Assembly (NCBI RefSeq): GCF_900129505.1
Contig: NZ_LT670818.1
Coordinates: forward strand, 7,101,001 to 7,165,000
DNA: 64,000 bases
DNA from: Bradyrhizobium erythrophlei
GTDB lineage: Bacteria; Pseudomonadota; Alphaproteobacteria; Rhizobiales; Xanthobacteraceae
Direction: 5' to 3'
The notes under the pieces were generated by a model. The model saw only the letters and a program-made list of their open reading frames with translations. It was not told the origin of the DNA and did not search any database. The position numbers were made by a program, and so were the translations under genes. This document shows, piece after piece, positions 1 through 12,265 of this stretch; position 1 is the stretch's first letter, and each line of letters starts with the position of its first letter.

Positions 1-376
1 CGCCGGCCGAGATCAGCACCATCATGCCGAGGGTGGAAAGCAGCACCAGGATGGCATATTCGAAGATGCGCCGGGACTGATCGGCCAGATATTCGATCGA
101 AAGCACCAGCGTCGCGATCGAGCCGATCAGCGCCAGGATTTTCAGGAACTTTGCGAAGTCATCAACGATGAAACTGCCGCCAAAGGTCTTGCCGCCCGGC
201 AGCCACAGCTCCAGCATGCCGGTCACGACCAGCAGGCAAACCGCCAGCCCCGTGACGAGGCCCGTGGTCTGCGGCCCGCGATAGGCGCCCAACATCAGAA
301 GCGCCATCGCACCCAGGGCCAGCACAAGCTCCGGCAGCACGGGCAGCAGCTGATAACCTGCACTCTCAAAGCTCAT
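1..376 (-). CDS. nuoN: NADH-quinone oxidoreductase subunit N (partial, C-terminal part outside the window)
   Basis: This is an antiporter-like proton-pumping membrane subunit of complex I. Only the first 125 residues are visible. They hold hydrophobic helices and the SFIVDDFAKFLKIL segment typical of NuoN after the second helix. The start is the ATG at 376, 15 bases after the nuoM stop. As the last gene of the operon it follows nuoM in the usual order. The rest of the gene lies beyond position 1. Identity is firm from sequence and position. Confidence 0.93.
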   Translation of the reverse strand, partial: MSFESAGYQLLPVLPELVLALGAMALLMLGAYRGPQTTGLVTGLAVCLLVVTGMLELWLPGGKTFGGSFIVDDFAKFLKILALIGSIATLVLSIEYLADQSRRIFEYAILVLLSTLGMMVLISAG

Positions 377-391
377 GACGCGCTGTCCTGA

Positions 392-1900
392 TCACTGCAC
401 AAGCGCGGCCGCTTTCACGGCCGTCACTGCGGTGTTGTAGTTGTTGACGAGTTGCTGCACCGAGGTGGCCGACATGTCGAGCACCGGTTTCGGATAGAAT
501 CCGAACAGCAAGGTGAGCGCGACCAGCGGCACCATGATCAGGCCCTCGCGGAAGGTGAGGTCCTTGATGGTGGCGAGCGACGGCTTTGTCAGCGCGCCGA
601 ACACGACCTTGCGATAGAGCCACAGCGCATAGGCCGCCGACAGGATCACGCCGGTAGTGGCGAAGGTGGCGGTCGGGATCGAGACCTTGAAGGTTCCAAT
701 GAGCGTCATAAACTCGCCGACGAAGCCGCTGGTGCCGGGCAGCCCGACATTGGCCATGGTGAAGACCATGAACACCAGCGCGTAGATCGGCATGCGGTTG
801 ACGAGGCCGCCATAAGCCGTGATCTCGCGGGTATGCATGCGGTCGTAGATGATGCCGACGCAGAGGAACAGCGCGCCCGACACGATGCCGTGCGACACCA
901 TCTGGAACACGCCGCCGGCGACGCCCTGGGTGGTGCCGGCGAAGATCCCCATGGTGACAAAACCCATATGCGCCACCGACGAGTAGGCAATCAGCTTCTT
1001 GATGTCTTCCTGCATCAAGGCCACCAGCGAGGTGTAGATGATGGCGATGACCGACAGCGAGAAGATCAGCGGCGCGAAATCATGCGAGGCCAGCGGGAAC
1101 ATCGGCAGCGAGAAGCGCAGGAAGCCGTAGCCGCCCATCTTCAGCAGGATCGCGGCCAGGATCACCGAGCCCGCGGTCGGCGCCTCGACATGGGCGTCGG
1201 GCAGCCAGGTGTGCACCGGCCACATCGGCATCTTCACCGCAAAGGAAGCGAAGAACGCCAGCCACGCCCAGGTCTGCAAGCTGCGCGGCACCGCGGTGTG
1301 CATCAAGGTCGGAATGTCGGTGGTGCCGGCATTCCAGTACAACGCCATGATCGCCAGCAGCATCAGGACCGAGCCGAGCAGCGTGTAGAGGAAGAACTTG
1401 AAGGAGGCATAGACCCGGCGCGGGCCGCCCCACACTCCGATGATCAGGAACATCGGAATCAGGCCGCCCTCGAAGAACAGATAGAACAGCACGAGGTCGA
1501 GTGCGGAGAAGGTGCCGACCATCAGCGTTTCCAGGATCAGGAACGCCATCATGTATTCGCGCACGCGCATGGTGATCGATTTCCAGCTCGCGAGGATGCA
1601 GAACGGCATCAGCGCGGTGGTCAGGATCACGAACGGCAGCGAAATGCCGTCGACACCCATGTGATAGGTGATGCCGGTGGCAAGCCACGACGTCCTTTCG
1701 ACGAACTGGAAGTCTGCCTGTGCGGGATCGAAGCGCCAGACCAGAATCAGCGACACCACAAACGTGATCACCGTGGTCCACAGCGCGATCCAGCGCGAAG
1801 TGCGCCGCGCGGCCTCGTCGTCGCCGCGGTTGATATAGATCAGCAGCGTGCCGAATATCGGCAGGAAGGTAACGACCGAAAGAATGGGCCAGGTTGTCAT
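392..1900 (-). CDS. nuoM: NADH-quinone oxidoreductase subunit M
   Basis: This is one of the three antiporter-like proton-translocating subunits in the membrane arm of complex I. The 502-residue, many-helix protein carries the conserved glutamate in [13 protein letters not shown] (about residue 145) and the [15 protein letters not shown] loop followed by the key lysine in ILLKMGGYG. The ATG at 1900 is preferred over a GTG one codon earlier, because it overlaps the nuoL stop as TGATG, a usual sign of translational coupling. Length matches the family. Confidence 0.97.
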   Translation of the reverse strand: MTTWPILSVVTFLPIFGTLLIYINRGDDEAARRTSRWIALWTTVITFVVSLILVWRFDPAQADFQFVERTSWLATGITYHMGVDGISLPFVILTTALMPFCILASWKSITMRVREYMMAFLILETLMVGTFSALDLVLFYLFFEGGLIPMFLIIGVWGGPRRVYASFKFFLYTLLGSVLMLLAIMALYWNAGTTDIPTLMHTAVPRSLQTWAWLAFFASFAVKMPMWPVHTWLPDAHVEAPTAGSVILAAILLKMGGYGFLRFSLPMFPLASHDFAPLIFSLSVIAIIYTSLVALMQEDIKKLIAYSSVAHMGFVTMGIFAGTTQGVAGGVFQMVSHGIVSGALFLCVGIIYDRMHTREITAYGGLVNRMPIYALVFMVFTMANVGLPGTSGFVGEFMTLIGTFKVSIPTATFATTGVILSAAYALWLYRKVVFGALTKPSLATIKDLTFREGLIMVPLVALTLLFGFYPKPVLDMSATSVQQLVNNYNTAVTAVKAAALVQ

Positions 1901-3966
1901 CACTGGCCTCCCAAGCCGAACATGAACCAGGTGATCAATCCCGCGACGCCGATCAGCATCGCGAACGCGTAGTGGTAGAGATAGCCGGTCTGCAGCTTCA
2001 CGACGTTGCGGGTCACGTCAAGCACCCACGCCGACACGCCGTCGGGGCCGAAGCCGTCGATGATCTTGCCGTCGCCGACCTTCCACAGGAAACGTCCGAT
2101 CCACTTGGCCGGGCGCACGAAGATCAGGTCGTACAATTCGTCGAAGTACCATTTGTTGAGCAGGAACTGGTACAGCAGCGGCTGCTGGCGGGCGAGTTCG
2201 ACCGGCAGATACGGCCGGCGGATATAGAAGACGTAGGAGATATAGGCGCCGATCACCATCATGACGGTCGGCAGATAGGCGATGGTCTCGGGGATATGGT
2301 GCATGTCCTCGATGATGTGCGGGTTCATTTTGACCGACTCGCGGAAGAATTCCTCGACGCCGTGGCCGGCGAACAGTTCCTTGAACGGGAAACCCGCGAG
2401 GATCGAGCCGGCGGCGAGAACGCCGATCGGGATCAGCATCCACAGCGGGCTCTCATGCGCCGCCTCGTAATGTGCCTGGTCGTGCGGTTCGCCGAAGAAG
2501 GTCTTGAAGATCAGACGCCAGGAATAGAACGAGGTCAGCCCGGCTGCGATCACGGTCATCAGGAAGCCGTACAGCGCAAACGGATTGTGCGAGGCGTAGG
2601 CGGACTCGATGATCGCATCCTTGGAGAAGTAGCCCGCGAACATCGGAAAGCCGGTCAGGGCCAGGGTTCCGATGCACATCACCGCGAACGTGTAGGGGAT
2701 CTTGCGCCACAGCCCGCCCATATTGCGGATGTCCTGCTCGTGATGCATCGCGTAGATCACCGAGCCGGAGCCGAGGAACAACAGCGCCTTGAAGAAGGCG
2801 TGCGTGAACAGATGGAACATGCCGACCGAATAGGCCCCTGCCCCCATCGCCACGAACATGTAGCCGAGCTGCGAACAGGTCGAATAGGCGACGATGCGCT
2901 TGATGTCGTTCTGGACCAGGCCGATGGTCGCGGCGAAGAACGCGGTGGTCGCCCCGATAAACATCACGAACGCCTGCGCGTTTGGCGCGAGTTCGAACAG
3001 CGGCGACAGTCGCGCCACCATGAAGACGCCGGCGGTGACCATGGTCGCGGCATGGATCAGGGCCGAAACCGGCGTCGGACCTTCCATGGCGTCCGGCAAC
3101 CAGGTGTGCAGCAGGAACTGGGCCGATTTGCCCATCGCGCCCATGAACAGGAGCAGGCAGGTCAGCGTCAGCGCGTCGGCGTGCCAGCCGAAGAAATCAA
3201 TGGTCTTGCCGGTCAGGCCCGGCGCGCCGGCGAAAATGGTCTCGAAGTCGGTCGAGCCGATCAGCGCGAAAACGGCAAAAATACCGAGCGCGAAGCCGAA
3301 GTCGCCGACGCGGTTGACCACGAAGGCCTTGATCGCCGCCGCGTTCGCCGACGGCTTCTGGTACCAGAAGCCGATCAGCAGGTAGCTCATGAGGCCGACG
3401 CCTTCCCAGCCGAAGAACAGCTGTACCAGGTTATCGGCGGTCACCAGCATCAGCATCGCGAAGGTGAACAGCGACAGATAGGCGAAGAAGCGCGGCCGGT
3501 ACGGGTCCTCGTCCATGTAGCCGATCGAATAGAGATGCACGAGCGACGAAATGGTATTGACCACCACCAGCATCACCGCGGTGAGCGTATCGACCCGCAG
3601 CGACCACGCCACCTGTAGATCGCCTGAATTGATCCAGGGGAACAGCGCAATCCTGACGTCATGGTGCATGAAGCCGACATCGACAAATGCCACCCAGGAG
3701 AGTGCCGCCGACACCAGCAGCAGCCCCGTGGTGATCAGTTCGGCCGCGCGCGAGCCCGCGGCCGCCGGTTCGACCGCATGATCGTCGTGGCCGTGGTCGT
3801 CGGCATGCCCGTCATGGGCTTCGGAGACATGGGCGTCGGCGCCATGCGCGTCGCCGTGATGCTCGACCTCGTCGCCGCTCGGATTGCGCGCATGGGCACC
3901 GAAGATCGAAATCAGCCCCGCGAGAACCGCGCCGATCAGCGGCAGAAAGACGATTGCCTGGATCAT
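1900..3966 (-). CDS. nuoL: NADH-quinone oxidoreductase subunit L
   Basis: This is the distal antiporter-like subunit of complex I, with a long C-terminal lateral helix (688 residues). The conserved [20 protein letters not shown] stretch and the lysine/histidine-bearing helices are present. Odd feature: between the first helix (to about residue 24) and the second (from about residue 77) lies a His/Asp/Glu-rich loop, with nine histidines between residues 36 and 63. The gene starts seven bases after the nuoK stop and overlaps nuoM by one base. The loop is discussed as a finding; identity is certain. Confidence 0.97.
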   Translation of the reverse strand: MIQAIVFLPLIGAVLAGLISIFGAHARNPSGDEVEHHGDAHGADAHVSEAHDGHADDHGHDDHAVEPAAAGSRAAELITTGLLLVSAALSWVAFVDVGFMHHDVRIALFPWINSGDLQVAWSLRVDTLTAVMLVVVNTISSLVHLYSIGYMDEDPYRPRFFAYLSLFTFAMLMLVTADNLVQLFFGWEGVGLMSYLLIGFWYQKPSANAAAIKAFVVNRVGDFGFALGIFAVFALIGSTDFETIFAGAPGLTGKTIDFFGWHADALTLTCLLLFMGAMGKSAQFLLHTWLPDAMEGPTPVSALIHAATMVTAGVFMVARLSPLFELAPNAQAFVMFIGATTAFFAATIGLVQNDIKRIVAYSTCSQLGYMFVAMGAGAYSVGMFHLFTHAFFKALLFLGSGSVIYAMHHEQDIRNMGGLWRKIPYTFAVMCIGTLALTGFPMFAGYFSKDAIIESAYASHNPFALYGFLMTVIAAGLTSFYSWRLIFKTFFGEPHDQAHYEAAHESPLWMLIPIGVLAAGSILAGFPFKELFAGHGVEEFFRESVKMNPHIIEDMHHIPETIAYLPTVMMVIGAYISYVFYIRRPYLPVELARQQPLLYQFLLNKWYFDELYDLIFVRPAKWIGRFLWKVGDGKIIDGFGPDGVSAWVLDVTRNVVKLQTGYLYHYAFAMLIGVAGLITWFMFGLGGQ

Positions 3967-3973
3967 TGGCGGG

Positions 3974-4282
3974 TTAGCCCTTCATCAGATTGACGTCTTC
4001 AACCGCGATCGAGCCGCGGTTGCGGAAGTACACCACCAGCACCGCAAGACCGATCGCCGTTTCCGCCGCGGCCACCGTCAGCACCAGCAGCGCAAATACC
4101 TGGCCGACGATGTCGCCGAGGAAGGTCGAGAACGCCACCAGGTTGATGTTGACCGCGAGCAGGATCAGTTCGATCGACATCAGGATGATGATGATGTTCT
4201 TGCGGTTGAGAAAGATGCCGAGGATCCCGAGCGTGAACAGGATGGCGCCGACCGACAGGTAATGTCCGAGACCGATCGTCAT
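3974..4282 (-). CDS. nuoK: NADH-quinone oxidoreductase subunit K
   Basis: This is a small three-helix subunit of the complex I membrane arm (102 residues, the normal size). Visible marks are the N-terminal MTIGLGHYL, the conserved glutamate in [16 protein letters not shown] and the second glutamate in [11 protein letters not shown], both part of the proton path linking the quinone site to the antiporters. The ATG at 4282 overlaps the nuoJ stop by four bases (ATGA), which fixes this start against longer upstream readings in the same frame. Confidence 0.97.
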   Translation of the reverse strand: MTIGLGHYLSVGAILFTLGILGIFLNRKNIIIILMSIELILLAVNINLVAFSTFLGDIVGQVFALLVLTVAAAETAIGLAVLVVYFRNRGSIAVEDVNLMKG

Positions 4283-4917
4283 TGCACCCACTCCGCCGCG
4301 TCCGCGTCCTGCAGGCCCTGGCCCGAGGCGACCTTGCGCACGCTCATCGCGATTGCCGGCGTCCGCGCGTTCTGCACATTGATGTCCTGCCGCTTGACGC
4401 TGGCCTTGTGGCGCAGCGTCAGCACGATGGCGCCGATCATCGCGACCAGCAGCACCATGCCCGCGATCTGGAAGTAATAGATGTACTTGGTATAGAGCAC
4501 GAGGCCGAGCGCTTCGGTGTTGCTGACGTTTGCCGGAATCGCCGCGGTAATCGCTTTGGCGACGCCGGCATTGATGACCCACCCGCCGCCGACCAGCAGC
4601 AGTTCCGCGAGAAATATCGCGCCGATCACGAGGCCGATCGGCAGATATTCGAGGAAGCCTTCGCGCAGCTCCGTAAAGTCGACGTCGAGCATCATGATCA
4701 CGAACAGGAACAGCGTCGCAACCGCGCCGACATAGACGAAAATGAGAACCATCCCCAGAAATTCGGCGCCCATCAGTATGAACAGGCCGGCCGCGTTGAC
4801 GAATGCCAGGATCAAAAACAGCACGGAGTGTACGGGATTGCGCGACACAATCACCATCACCGCCGAGGCAACGCAGATGCCGGCAAACAGATAGAAGAAC
4901 AGCGCTGGAAGGATCAT
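4279..4917 (-). CDS. nuoJ: NADH-quinone oxidoreductase subunit J
   Basis: This is a membrane-arm subunit of complex I (212 residues, about five helices). The [18 protein letters not shown] and [23 protein letters not shown] regions are the family signature and contain the helix that undergoes pi-bulge rearrangement in complex I. The gene starts nine bases after the nuoI stop and ends in an ATGA overlap with nuoK. The C-terminal tail (about residues 170-212) is hydrophilic and likely variable. Confidence 0.97.
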   Translation of the reverse strand: MILPALFFYLFAGICVASAVMVIVSRNPVHSVLFLILAFVNAAGLFILMGAEFLGMVLIFVYVGAVATLFLFVIMMLDVDFTELREGFLEYLPIGLVIGAIFLAELLLVGGGWVINAGVAKAITAAIPANVSNTEALGLVLYTKYIYYFQIAGMVLLVAMIGAIVLTLRHKASVKRQDINVQNARTPAIAMSVRKVASGQGLQDADAAEWVQ

Positions 4918-4926
4918 GCCCTCACC

Positions 4927-5421
4927 TCACCGGTACGGCGCATCGAGTTCGATCGATTTCGCAATCTCGCGCTCCCAGCGGTCGCCATTGGCGAGCAGTT
5001 TCGCCTTGTCATAATAGAGTTCCTCGCGGGTCTCGGTCGCGAATTCGAAATTCGGTCCCTCGACGATGGCATCGACCGGACAGGCCTCCTGGCACAGCCC
5101 GCAATAGATGCATTTCACCATGTCGATGTCGTAGCGCACGGTACGGCGGGTGCCGTCGTTGCGGCGCGGACCGGCCTCGATGGTGATGGCCTGCGCCGGG
5201 CAGATCGCCTCGCACAGCTTGCAGGCGATGCAGCGTTCCTCGCCGTTGGGATAGCGGCGCAACGCGTGTTCGCCCCGGAAGCGTGGCGAGATCGGCCCCT
5301 TCTCGAACGGATAGTTCAGCGTCGGTTTCGGCTGGAAGAAATAGCGCATGGCGAGGAAGAACGCCGATACGAATTCCGACAGCAGAAGCGAGCGGGCTGT
5401 GGCGTTGATATTGACACTCAT
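4927..5421 (-). CDS. nuoI: NADH-quinone oxidoreductase subunit I (2x[4Fe-4S])
   Basis: This peripheral-arm ferredoxin-like subunit carries clusters N6a and N6b, which relay electrons toward N2. The 164-residue protein has two C-x2-C-x2-C-x3-CP motifs, [16 protein letters not shown] and [16 protein letters not shown]. The ATG at 5421 ([11 protein letters not shown]) lies seven bases after the nuoH stop. A longer in-frame reading would run back into nuoH and is rejected. All eight cluster cysteines are present. Confidence 0.97.
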   Translation of the reverse strand: MSVNINATARSLLLSEFVSAFFLAMRYFFQPKPTLNYPFEKGPISPRFRGEHALRRYPNGEERCIACKLCEAICPAQAITIEAGPRRNDGTRRTVRYDIDMVKCIYCGLCQEACPVDAIVEGPNFEFATETREELYYDKAKLLANGDRWEREIAKSIELDAPYR

Positions 5422-5428
5422 AGCGACC

Positions 5429-6499
5429 TCATTGCGGGGCGATCCCCGCGAAGTGCAGCACGCCGGCGACGACAACTACCATCGCCAGCGACAGCGGCAG
5501 GAACACCTTCCAGCCGAGCCGCATCAGTTGATCGTAGCGGTAGCGCGGCACGATCGCCTTCGCCATCGCAAACATAAAGAACATGAAGAATAGTTTGAGT
5601 GCGAACCAGATCACGCCGGGCACCCAGGTAAACGGCGCTACCGCGATGGGCGGCAGCCAGCCGCCCAGGAACAGGATCGTGGCCATCGCGCACATCGTGG
5701 TGATCGCGACATACTCGCCGAGCATGAACAACAAATAAGGCGTCGAGCCGTATTCGACCATGAAGCCCGCCACCAGCTCGGATTCGGCTTCCACCAGGTC
5801 GAACGGCGGGCGGTTGGTTTCCGCCAGCGCCGAGACGTAGAACACCACGAACATCGGGAACAGCGGGATGAAGTACCAGTTCAGGATGGTCAGCCTGGGC
5901 AGGCCGATCAGGCTGGCGAGCCCGCGGGTGTTCTGGGCCTCGACCACGGCCGATAGGTTCAGCGAGCCCGCGCACAACAGGACCGTGATGATGACAAAAC
6001 CGATCGAGACCTCGTAGCTGACCATCTGTGCCGCCGAACGCAGCGCCGCCAGGAACGGGTATTTCGAGTTCGACGACCAGCCGGCCATGATGATGCCGTA
6101 GATCGACAGCGAGGAGATCGCGAAGATGTAGAGGACGCCGACATTGATGTCGGAGATCACCCAGCCGAGATCCATCGGGATCACCGCCCAGGCCGCGAGC
6201 GCCAGCACGCAGGAGACCAGCGGCGCCAGCAGGAACACGCCCTTGTTGGAGCCGGAAGGAATGATCGGCTCCTTCAGCACGAACTTCAGGAGATCGGCGA
6301 AGGACTGGAACAGTCCCCACGGGCCGACCACGTTGGGTCCGCGCCGGATCTGCACCGCCGCCCAGATCTTGCGGTCGGCGAGCAGGATGTAGGCGATCGC
6401 CACCAACAGCACGACGAGCAGCAGCACGCTCTCCGCGACCATGACGATCAATGGCCACAGGAAGCCGGTCCAGAATGCGCTTGCGAAGAAATCAGCCAT
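5429..6499 (-). CDS. nuoH: NADH-quinone oxidoreductase subunit H
   Basis: This is the membrane subunit that joins the two arms of complex I and forms much of the quinone chamber (356 residues, about eight helices). Conserved features are the RIWxxxQ-type [18 protein letters not shown] loop after helix 1, and the acid-rich [20 protein letters not shown] loop important for quinone-proton coupling. The start at 6499 is 10 bases after the nuoG stop. Confidence 0.97.
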   Translation of the reverse strand: MADFFASAFWTGFLWPLIVMVAESVLLLVVLLVAIAYILLADRKIWAAVQIRRGPNVVGPWGLFQSFADLLKFVLKEPIIPSGSNKGVFLLAPLVSCVLALAAWAVIPMDLGWVISDINVGVLYIFAISSLSIYGIIMAGWSSNSKYPFLAALRSAAQMVSYEVSIGFVIITVLLCAGSLNLSAVVEAQNTRGLASLIGLPRLTILNWYFIPLFPMFVVFYVSALAETNRPPFDLVEAESELVAGFMVEYGSTPYLLFMLGEYVAITTMCAMATILFLGGWLPPIAVAPFTWVPGVIWFALKLFFMFFMFAMAKAIVPRYRYDQLMRLGWKVFLPLSLAMVVVVAGVLHFAGIAPQ

Positions 6500-6509
6500 C
6501 AGGTCACGC

Positions 6510-8612
6510 TCACTCCGCTGCCGTCAGCATCTGCCCGGACGCCAGGCGGGAACATTCCGCCATCACCGCCGACGCGCGCGCGATCGGGTTGGTCAGGTAA
6601 AAATCCTCAACGGACGATCTGAACGGCGTCTTCTCGACGCTGCCGCCCTTGGCGGCCCGCGTCTTGAGGCCGGCCTTGCCGGCCCGCGCCTTGAGGTCGG
6701 CCGCAGGCACAGCTGCGATCTGGTCGACGCGCATCAAATGCGGCACCGCCTTGAACAGCGCCTGGCGCAGCGCGGGCAGCGAATCATACGACAGCTTCTT
6801 GCCCAGGGTCTCCGACAGCGCGCGGATGATCGCCCAATCCTCGCGCGCCTCGCCCGGGGGAAACGCGGCGCGGTTGCCCATCTGCACCCGGCCCTCGGTG
6901 TTGACGTAGATGCCGGATTTCTCGGTATAAGCCGCACCCGGCAGGATCACGTCGGCGCGATGCGCGCCGCGGTCGCCATGGGTGCCGATATATATCACGA
7001 AAGTGCCGTCCGGCGCCTTGGTTTCGTCGGCGCCCAGCAAAAATAGCAGATCCAGCGTGCCGAACGTCGTCATCTGCGCCGCGCTCAGGCCTCCGGCGCT
7101 CGCCGCAAAACCGATATCGAGCGCGCCGACCCGGGAGGCCGTATCGTGCAGCACCGCAAAGCCGTTCCAGCCGTCCTTCACCGCGCCGACATCCGCCGCG
7201 AGCTTGGCGGCGGCCGCGAGAATCGCCGCACCATCATGCCGCGCCGCCGCGCCGGTGCCGACCAGCACGATCGGATTCTTGGCACCCTTCAGCACCTCGG
7301 CGAAGGAATGCTTGCCGGCTGCGAGATCGGTGAGCGAATCCGTGCCCGCACCGAGATGATCGTAGGTGTAAGTCAGGTCGGCCTTGGCGCCGATCACGCC
7401 GACCTTGAGCTTGCCCGTGCGCCAGCGCTTGCGGATGCGCGCGTTGAGGACGGCGGCTTCCTTCCGCGGATTCGAGCCGATGATCAGAAGCGCGTCGGCC
7501 TGCTCGATGCCCGCGATGGTCGGATTGAAGATATAGGAGGCGCGACCGGCCTTCGGATCGAAGGCGTCGCCGCCCTGCACCGCCAGATTGACCGAGCCGT
7601 ATTTCGCCAGCAGATCCTTCAGCGCGAACATCTCCTCCACGGCGGCGAGATCGCCCGCGATGGCGCCGATCCGCTTGCCGTCGCTCATTTTCACCCTGGC
7701 GGCGATGGCCGCGAACGCTTCAGGCCATGTCGCGGCGCGCAGCTTGCCGTTCTCCCGGATGTAGGGACGGTCGAGCCGCTGCGTGCGCAGGCCGTCGACG
7801 ACGTGGCGGGTCTTGTCGGAAATCCATTCCTCGTTCACCGCCTCGTTGACGCGCGGCAGGATCCGCATCACCTCGCGGCCGCGGGTATCGACCCGGATCG
7901 CCGAGCCAACGCCATCCATCACGTCGACCGACTGGGTCTTGCCGAGCTCCCAGGGCCGCGCCGCAAACGCGTAAGGCTTCGAGGTCAGCGCGCCCACGGG
8001 GCAGATATCGACCAGATTGCCCTGCAATTCCGAGGTCAGCGCCGACTCCAGATAGGTGGTGATTTCCATGTCCTCGCCGCGGCCGGTCGCGCCCATCTCG
8101 GGCGCGCCACAGACTTCGGCGGAGAAGCGAACGCAGCGGGTGCACTGGATGCAGCGGTTCATCGAGGTCTTGACCAGCGCGCCCAGATACTTGTCCTCGA
8201 CCGCCCGCTTGTTCTCGGCGAAGCGCGAGGTATCGACGCCGTAGCCCATCGCCTGATCCTGCAGGTCGCACTCGCCGCCCTGATCGCAGATCGGGCAATC
8301 CAGCGGGTGGTTGATCAAGAGGAATTCCATCACGCCTTCGCGCGCCTTCTTCACCATCGGCGAGCGGGTGAGGATTTCCGGCGGTTCGCCCTTGGGACCC
8401 GGACGGCAATCGCGCACGCCCCAGGCGCAGCTTGCGACCGGCTTCGGACCGCCCTTGACCTCGACCAGGCACATCCGGCAATTGCCGGCGATCGACAACC
8501 GCTCGTGGTAGCAGAAGCGCGGAATTTCGGCGCCCGCGGCCTCGCACGCCTGCAGCAGCGTGTATTCGGCGGGGACATCGATCTCTTTGCCATCGATGAT
8601 GAGTTTTGTCAT
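6510..8612 (-). CDS. nuoG: NADH-quinone oxidoreductase subunit G
   Basis: This is the large Fe-S subunit of the NADH-oxidising arm (700 residues). The N-terminal [2Fe-2S] ferredoxin domain shows [15 protein letters not shown]. It is followed by the His-ligated cluster motif [18 protein letters not shown] and the [4Fe-4S] motif [16 protein letters not shown]. The rest is the molybdopterin-oxidoreductase-like fold, which does not bind cofactor in complex I. Downstream it is tightly spaced to nuoH; upstream, a small non-nuo gene separates it from nuoF. Confidence 0.97.
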   Translation of the reverse strand: MTKLIIDGKEIDVPAEYTLLQACEAAGAEIPRFCYHERLSIAGNCRMCLVEVKGGPKPVASCAWGVRDCRPGPKGEPPEILTRSPMVKKAREGVMEFLLINHPLDCPICDQGGECDLQDQAMGYGVDTSRFAENKRAVEDKYLGALVKTSMNRCIQCTRCVRFSAEVCGAPEMGATGRGEDMEITTYLESALTSELQGNLVDICPVGALTSKPYAFAARPWELGKTQSVDVMDGVGSAIRVDTRGREVMRILPRVNEAVNEEWISDKTRHVVDGLRTQRLDRPYIRENGKLRAATWPEAFAAIAARVKMSDGKRIGAIAGDLAAVEEMFALKDLLAKYGSVNLAVQGGDAFDPKAGRASYIFNPTIAGIEQADALLIIGSNPRKEAAVLNARIRKRWRTGKLKVGVIGAKADLTYTYDHLGAGTDSLTDLAAGKHSFAEVLKGAKNPIVLVGTGAAARHDGAAILAAAAKLAADVGAVKDGWNGFAVLHDTASRVGALDIGFAASAGGLSAAQMTTFGTLDLLFLLGADETKAPDGTFVIYIGTHGDRGAHRADVILPGAAYTEKSGIYVNTEGRVQMGNRAAFPPGEAREDWAIIRALSETLGKKLSYDSLPALRQALFKAVPHLMRVDQIAAVPAADLKARAGKAGLKTRAAKGGSVEKTPFRSSVEDFYLTNPIARASAVMAECSRLASGQMLTAAE

Positions 8613-8619
8613 AGCGCTC

Positions 8620-9111
8620 TCAAGTCTTTCCGAGCTTGCAGTCCGGTGATGTGACGCTGGCGGTCCTTAAGGACGCCTTCACCCATTGCTGGGTGTCCGT
8701 GGAATAGGTTTCGAGGTAGGCCGGCTCGGTCCTCGACTTCTCGCACAGGAACGGCAGATGCGCCTTCAGGTCGTAGTCGCAGGATGCCGTCCACTCCCGC
8801 CGGTCGGCGAAGGCGGCGGTCGCCTCCTCGCAGGCATAGAGGAAATACGAGACAAAACTCTCGTACTGGATCTGCTCATCGCGGCCGGCCGCCTTGATTG
8901 CCTCGTAATCCGGCGCCGAGAACTTCGGATTCTTGAACGCCAGGTCGGTGTAACCCAAAAACGCCTGCCGCGCGCTGACGGCGCGATTGCTGGTGCGGAT
9001 TTCGTTGATCTGAAACAGGATCGCAACAAAGCCGAGCAGCGCCACGGACGCCTGCGCCATCTGCGCCAGCGTCCCGTATTTCTGCCACCATAAAATGCTC
9101 GGTTGCGACAT
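8620..9111 (-). CDS. Hypothetical one-helix membrane protein between nuoF and nuoG
   Basis: I do not recognise a named function. The 163-residue product begins [13 protein letters not shown], has one hydrophobic helix at about residues 20-38, then a soluble domain rich in aromatic residues ([21 protein letters not shown]) with three cysteines. Such short anchored proteins with an RQxFxxYxxLAxxNPxF pattern recur in rhizobial genomes as unknowns. It lies 5 bases after the nuoF stop and 7 bases before the nuoG start, so it is cotranscribed with complex I. The start is the ATG at 9111; longer upstream readings overlap nuoF and are rejected. Confidence 0.8.
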   Translation of the reverse strand: MSQPSILWWQKYGTLAQMAQASVALLGFVAILFQINEIRTSNRAVSARQAFLGYTDLAFKNPKFSAPDYEAIKAAGRDEQIQYESFVSYFLYACEEATAAFADRREWTASCDYDLKAHLPFLCEKSRTEPAYLETYSTDTQQWVKASLRTASVTSPDCKLGKT

Positions 9112-9116
9112 CAACC

Positions 9117-10442
<1,326 letters not shown>

Positions 10443-10461
10443 GACGTGAAGCTTCCCAGAG

Positions 10462-10677
10462 TCAGCGGTTGGACTGCGAATAGGCGAGACCGGCGGCGCA
10501 TCCGCCGAGGACCAGCGCCCATAACAGGCATGATTCAAGCGAGGCATGCAGCACGAAGCGCTGCAGCAGGAAGATGAAGGCCGCGGCAGCGACGGTATGC
10601 AAGCCGATGTAGCGCCAGTTCTTCATCGCACCGACACTCCCCGGCCCCGCCGCTCGCAATGTGCGCTCGCGCGTCAT
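10462..10677 (-). CDS. Small hydrophobic protein overlapping nuoE
   Basis: This is a 71-residue product of unknown function. If started at the ATG at 10677 it overlaps the nuoE stop as ATGA, which suggests coupling. An internal ATG at 10626 ([10 protein letters not shown]) would give 54 residues and has a GGGGAG-like ribosome site ahead of it. Either way, two closely spaced hydrophobic segments (about residues 27-40 and 50-66) predict a small hairpin membrane protein ending AYSQSNR. It is sandwiched between nuoE and nuoF, so it would be made together with the NADH module. Confidence 0.7.
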   Translation of the reverse strand: MTRERTLRAAGPGSVGAMKNWRYIGLHTVAAAAFIFLLQRFVLHASLESCLLWALVLGGCAAGLAYSQSNR

Positions 10678-11285
10678 GTGGTTTCCTTCAGCGTGGTCGG
10701 TCCGCCCACCGGCGCGGAGAACTGGCGGTCGATCTGCGGTCCCGGCTTCGGCGGATTGCCGGAGGCGAAGCCGTCCAGCACCTTGCCGAAGTTTTCCTTG
10801 GTCAGGTCCTCGTAGGTGTCCTTCCAGATCAGCACCATCGGCGCATTCACGCAGGCGCCGAGACACTCGACTTCCTCCCAGCTGAAATTGCCGTCCTTGG
10901 ACAGATGGAAGGGATCGTGATGGATGCGGCTTTGGCACACATCGATGATGTCGCCGGCGCCGCGGAGGCGGCACGGCGTGGTGCCGCAGACCTGGACGTG
11001 CGCCTTCTTCCCGACCGGCTGCAGCTGGAACATCGTATAGAAGGTCGCGACCTCCAGCACCCGGATGTAGGGCATGTCGAGCAGATCGGCAACCGCGCGG
11101 ATGGCGGCTTCCGAGACCCAGCCCTCGTGCTGTTCCTGCACCCGCCACAGGATCGCGATGACGGCGGAGGCCTGGCGGCCTTCCGGATATTTGGCGATCT
11201 GTTCCTCGGCCCAGGCGAGGTTTTCCGGCGTGAACGCGAAGTTCGCGGGCTGCAGTTCTTTCGGAGCGAGGCGGCGGACAGACAT
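10674..11285 (-). CDS. nuoE: NADH-quinone oxidoreductase subunit E ([2Fe-2S])
   Basis: This 24-kDa-type thioredoxin-fold subunit carries the off-path cluster N1a (203 residues). Cluster ligands are visible as [14 protein letters not shown] and [10 protein letters not shown]. The N-terminal helical part ([20 protein letters not shown]) is typical. The C-terminus is extended by a Pro-rich tail (from about residue 172). It starts 14 bases after the fkbM-like gene and overlaps the next small gene by four bases. Confidence 0.96.
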   Translation of the reverse strand: MSVRRLAPKELQPANFAFTPENLAWAEEQIAKYPEGRQASAVIAILWRVQEQHEGWVSEAAIRAVADLLDMPYIRVLEVATFYTMFQLQPVGKKAHVQVCGTTPCRLRGAGDIIDVCQSRIHHDPFHLSKDGNFSWEEVECLGACVNAPMVLIWKDTYEDLTKENFGKVLDGFASGNPPKPGPQIDRQFSAPVGGPTTLKETT

Positions 11286-11299
11286 CGTCGTTCAGTCTC

Positions 11300-12265
11300 T
11301 CATTGCATGCGGCGCGCGGCATTCGCGTTCAGGGCGCTGATCCGGTTCTGCCAGAAGGCGCTTGCGGTGCCGAACACGTTGTAGCCGACGTGAGTGGAAA
11401 CCTTGATCCGGTCGAGGATCGAAAGCTCGGTCACGGTTTCCAGGCGGTTGGAGCGGGGATCGTAGACGATCAGCTGAAGCGGGGTCTGGTCGAGGATGTA
11501 GCGCGACACCGTATGATTGCGGTCGCTGCCGTGTTCCTCGCACAACAGCACGCTGTCGCCCTGCAGCAGCCGGGTGCCGCCCTTGATGGCCTCGACTTCG
11601 ACGCCTTCGACGTCGAGCTTGATCAGGTATTTTCCTTCGGCGGAAATCTTGCCGTCGTCGAGCAGGTTGTCGAGCGCGATGACCGGAACATCCTCGCCGC
11701 CGCTGTTCACGCCGCCGGCGATGCTGAACGCTTCGTGCTTGGTGCCGGACAGCCGCGCGGTGCCGCGCGCGGACCCGATCGCGCACTTCATCACCTCGAA
11801 GCGGCCGCCATTGACCTTGGCGTTGTTCGCAAGCTTGGCGAAATTCTGCGACGACGGCTCGATCGCGATCGCCTTATGCGAGCCGTAAGGCGCGCTGGAG
11901 ACGAGCACCGACCAGTAGCCGAAATTGGCGCCGCAATCGAGCAGCGTGTAATCGACGGCAACCGAATCCCTGACCAACAGCTCCAGCTCGTCCTCGTAGG
12001 AGAACGAACGGTTAAGTAGCTTGCTCCAATACCCATCGCCATAGGGAAATTCGAACGTCGCGTCCGGATTGAGTTTGATCGCGATATCCCGCTCGGGCAA
12101 AGCCTTGCGCAGCAGATTGGCGCAGTGGTTGTAACCGCGGTGCGAAAAGTGCGACGATATTTTGGAGCCAGTCGCGAAGGCGAGCGCCGCCGTCCGCTCC
12201 CACAGATTGGCGCCCTCGAGCGCTCCCGAAGCCCGGTCAAAATGGATGGGCGGGAGCGCGATCAC
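11300..12265 (-). CDS. FkbM-family SAM-dependent methyltransferase within the nuo operon
   Basis: This is a class I methyltransferase of the FkbM type (321 residues). The SAM motif I reads [12 protein letters not shown] at about residues 108-119, with the acidic motif II in AIAIEPSS and the FkbM hallmark [16 protein letters not shown] at about 215-230. The start is GTG at 12265, overlapping the nuoD stop as GTGA, so translation is probably coupled to nuoD. FkbM enzymes usually O-methylate sugars or polyketides. Nothing here shows the substrate, but placement between nuoD and nuoE makes a complex I link possible. It is not a member of the NDUFAF7/MidA family. Confidence 0.88.
   Translation of the reverse strand: MIALPPIHFDRASGALEGANLWERTAALAFATGSKISSHFSHRGYNHCANLLRKALPERDIAIKLNPDATFEFPYGDGYWSKLLNRSFSYEDELELLVRDSVAVDYTLLDCGANFGYWSVLVSSAPYGSHKAIAIEPSSQNFAKLANNAKVNGGRFEVMKCAIGSARGTARLSGTKHEAFSIAGGVNSGGEDVPVIALDNLLDDGKISAEGKYLIKLDVEGVEVEAIKGGTRLLQGDSVLLCEEHGSDRNHTVSRYILDQTPLQLIVYDPRSNRLETVTELSILDRIKVSTHVGYNVFGTASAFWQNRISALNANAARRMQ

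Noticed and set aside
452..1972. Long plus-strand open frame opposite nuoM (506 codons), with similar ones opposite nuoL, lon, clpX and glnA
   Set aside because: High-GC coding genes leave long open frames on the other strand. These lack recognisable domains or ribosome sites and fully overlap well-known genes.
11300..12265. Assignment of the methyltransferase as the bacterial NDUFAF7 homologue
   Set aside because: Its motifs (DVEG, DCGANFG) are of the FkbM family, not the MidA/DUF185 family of NDUFAF7; only a functional analogy is possible.
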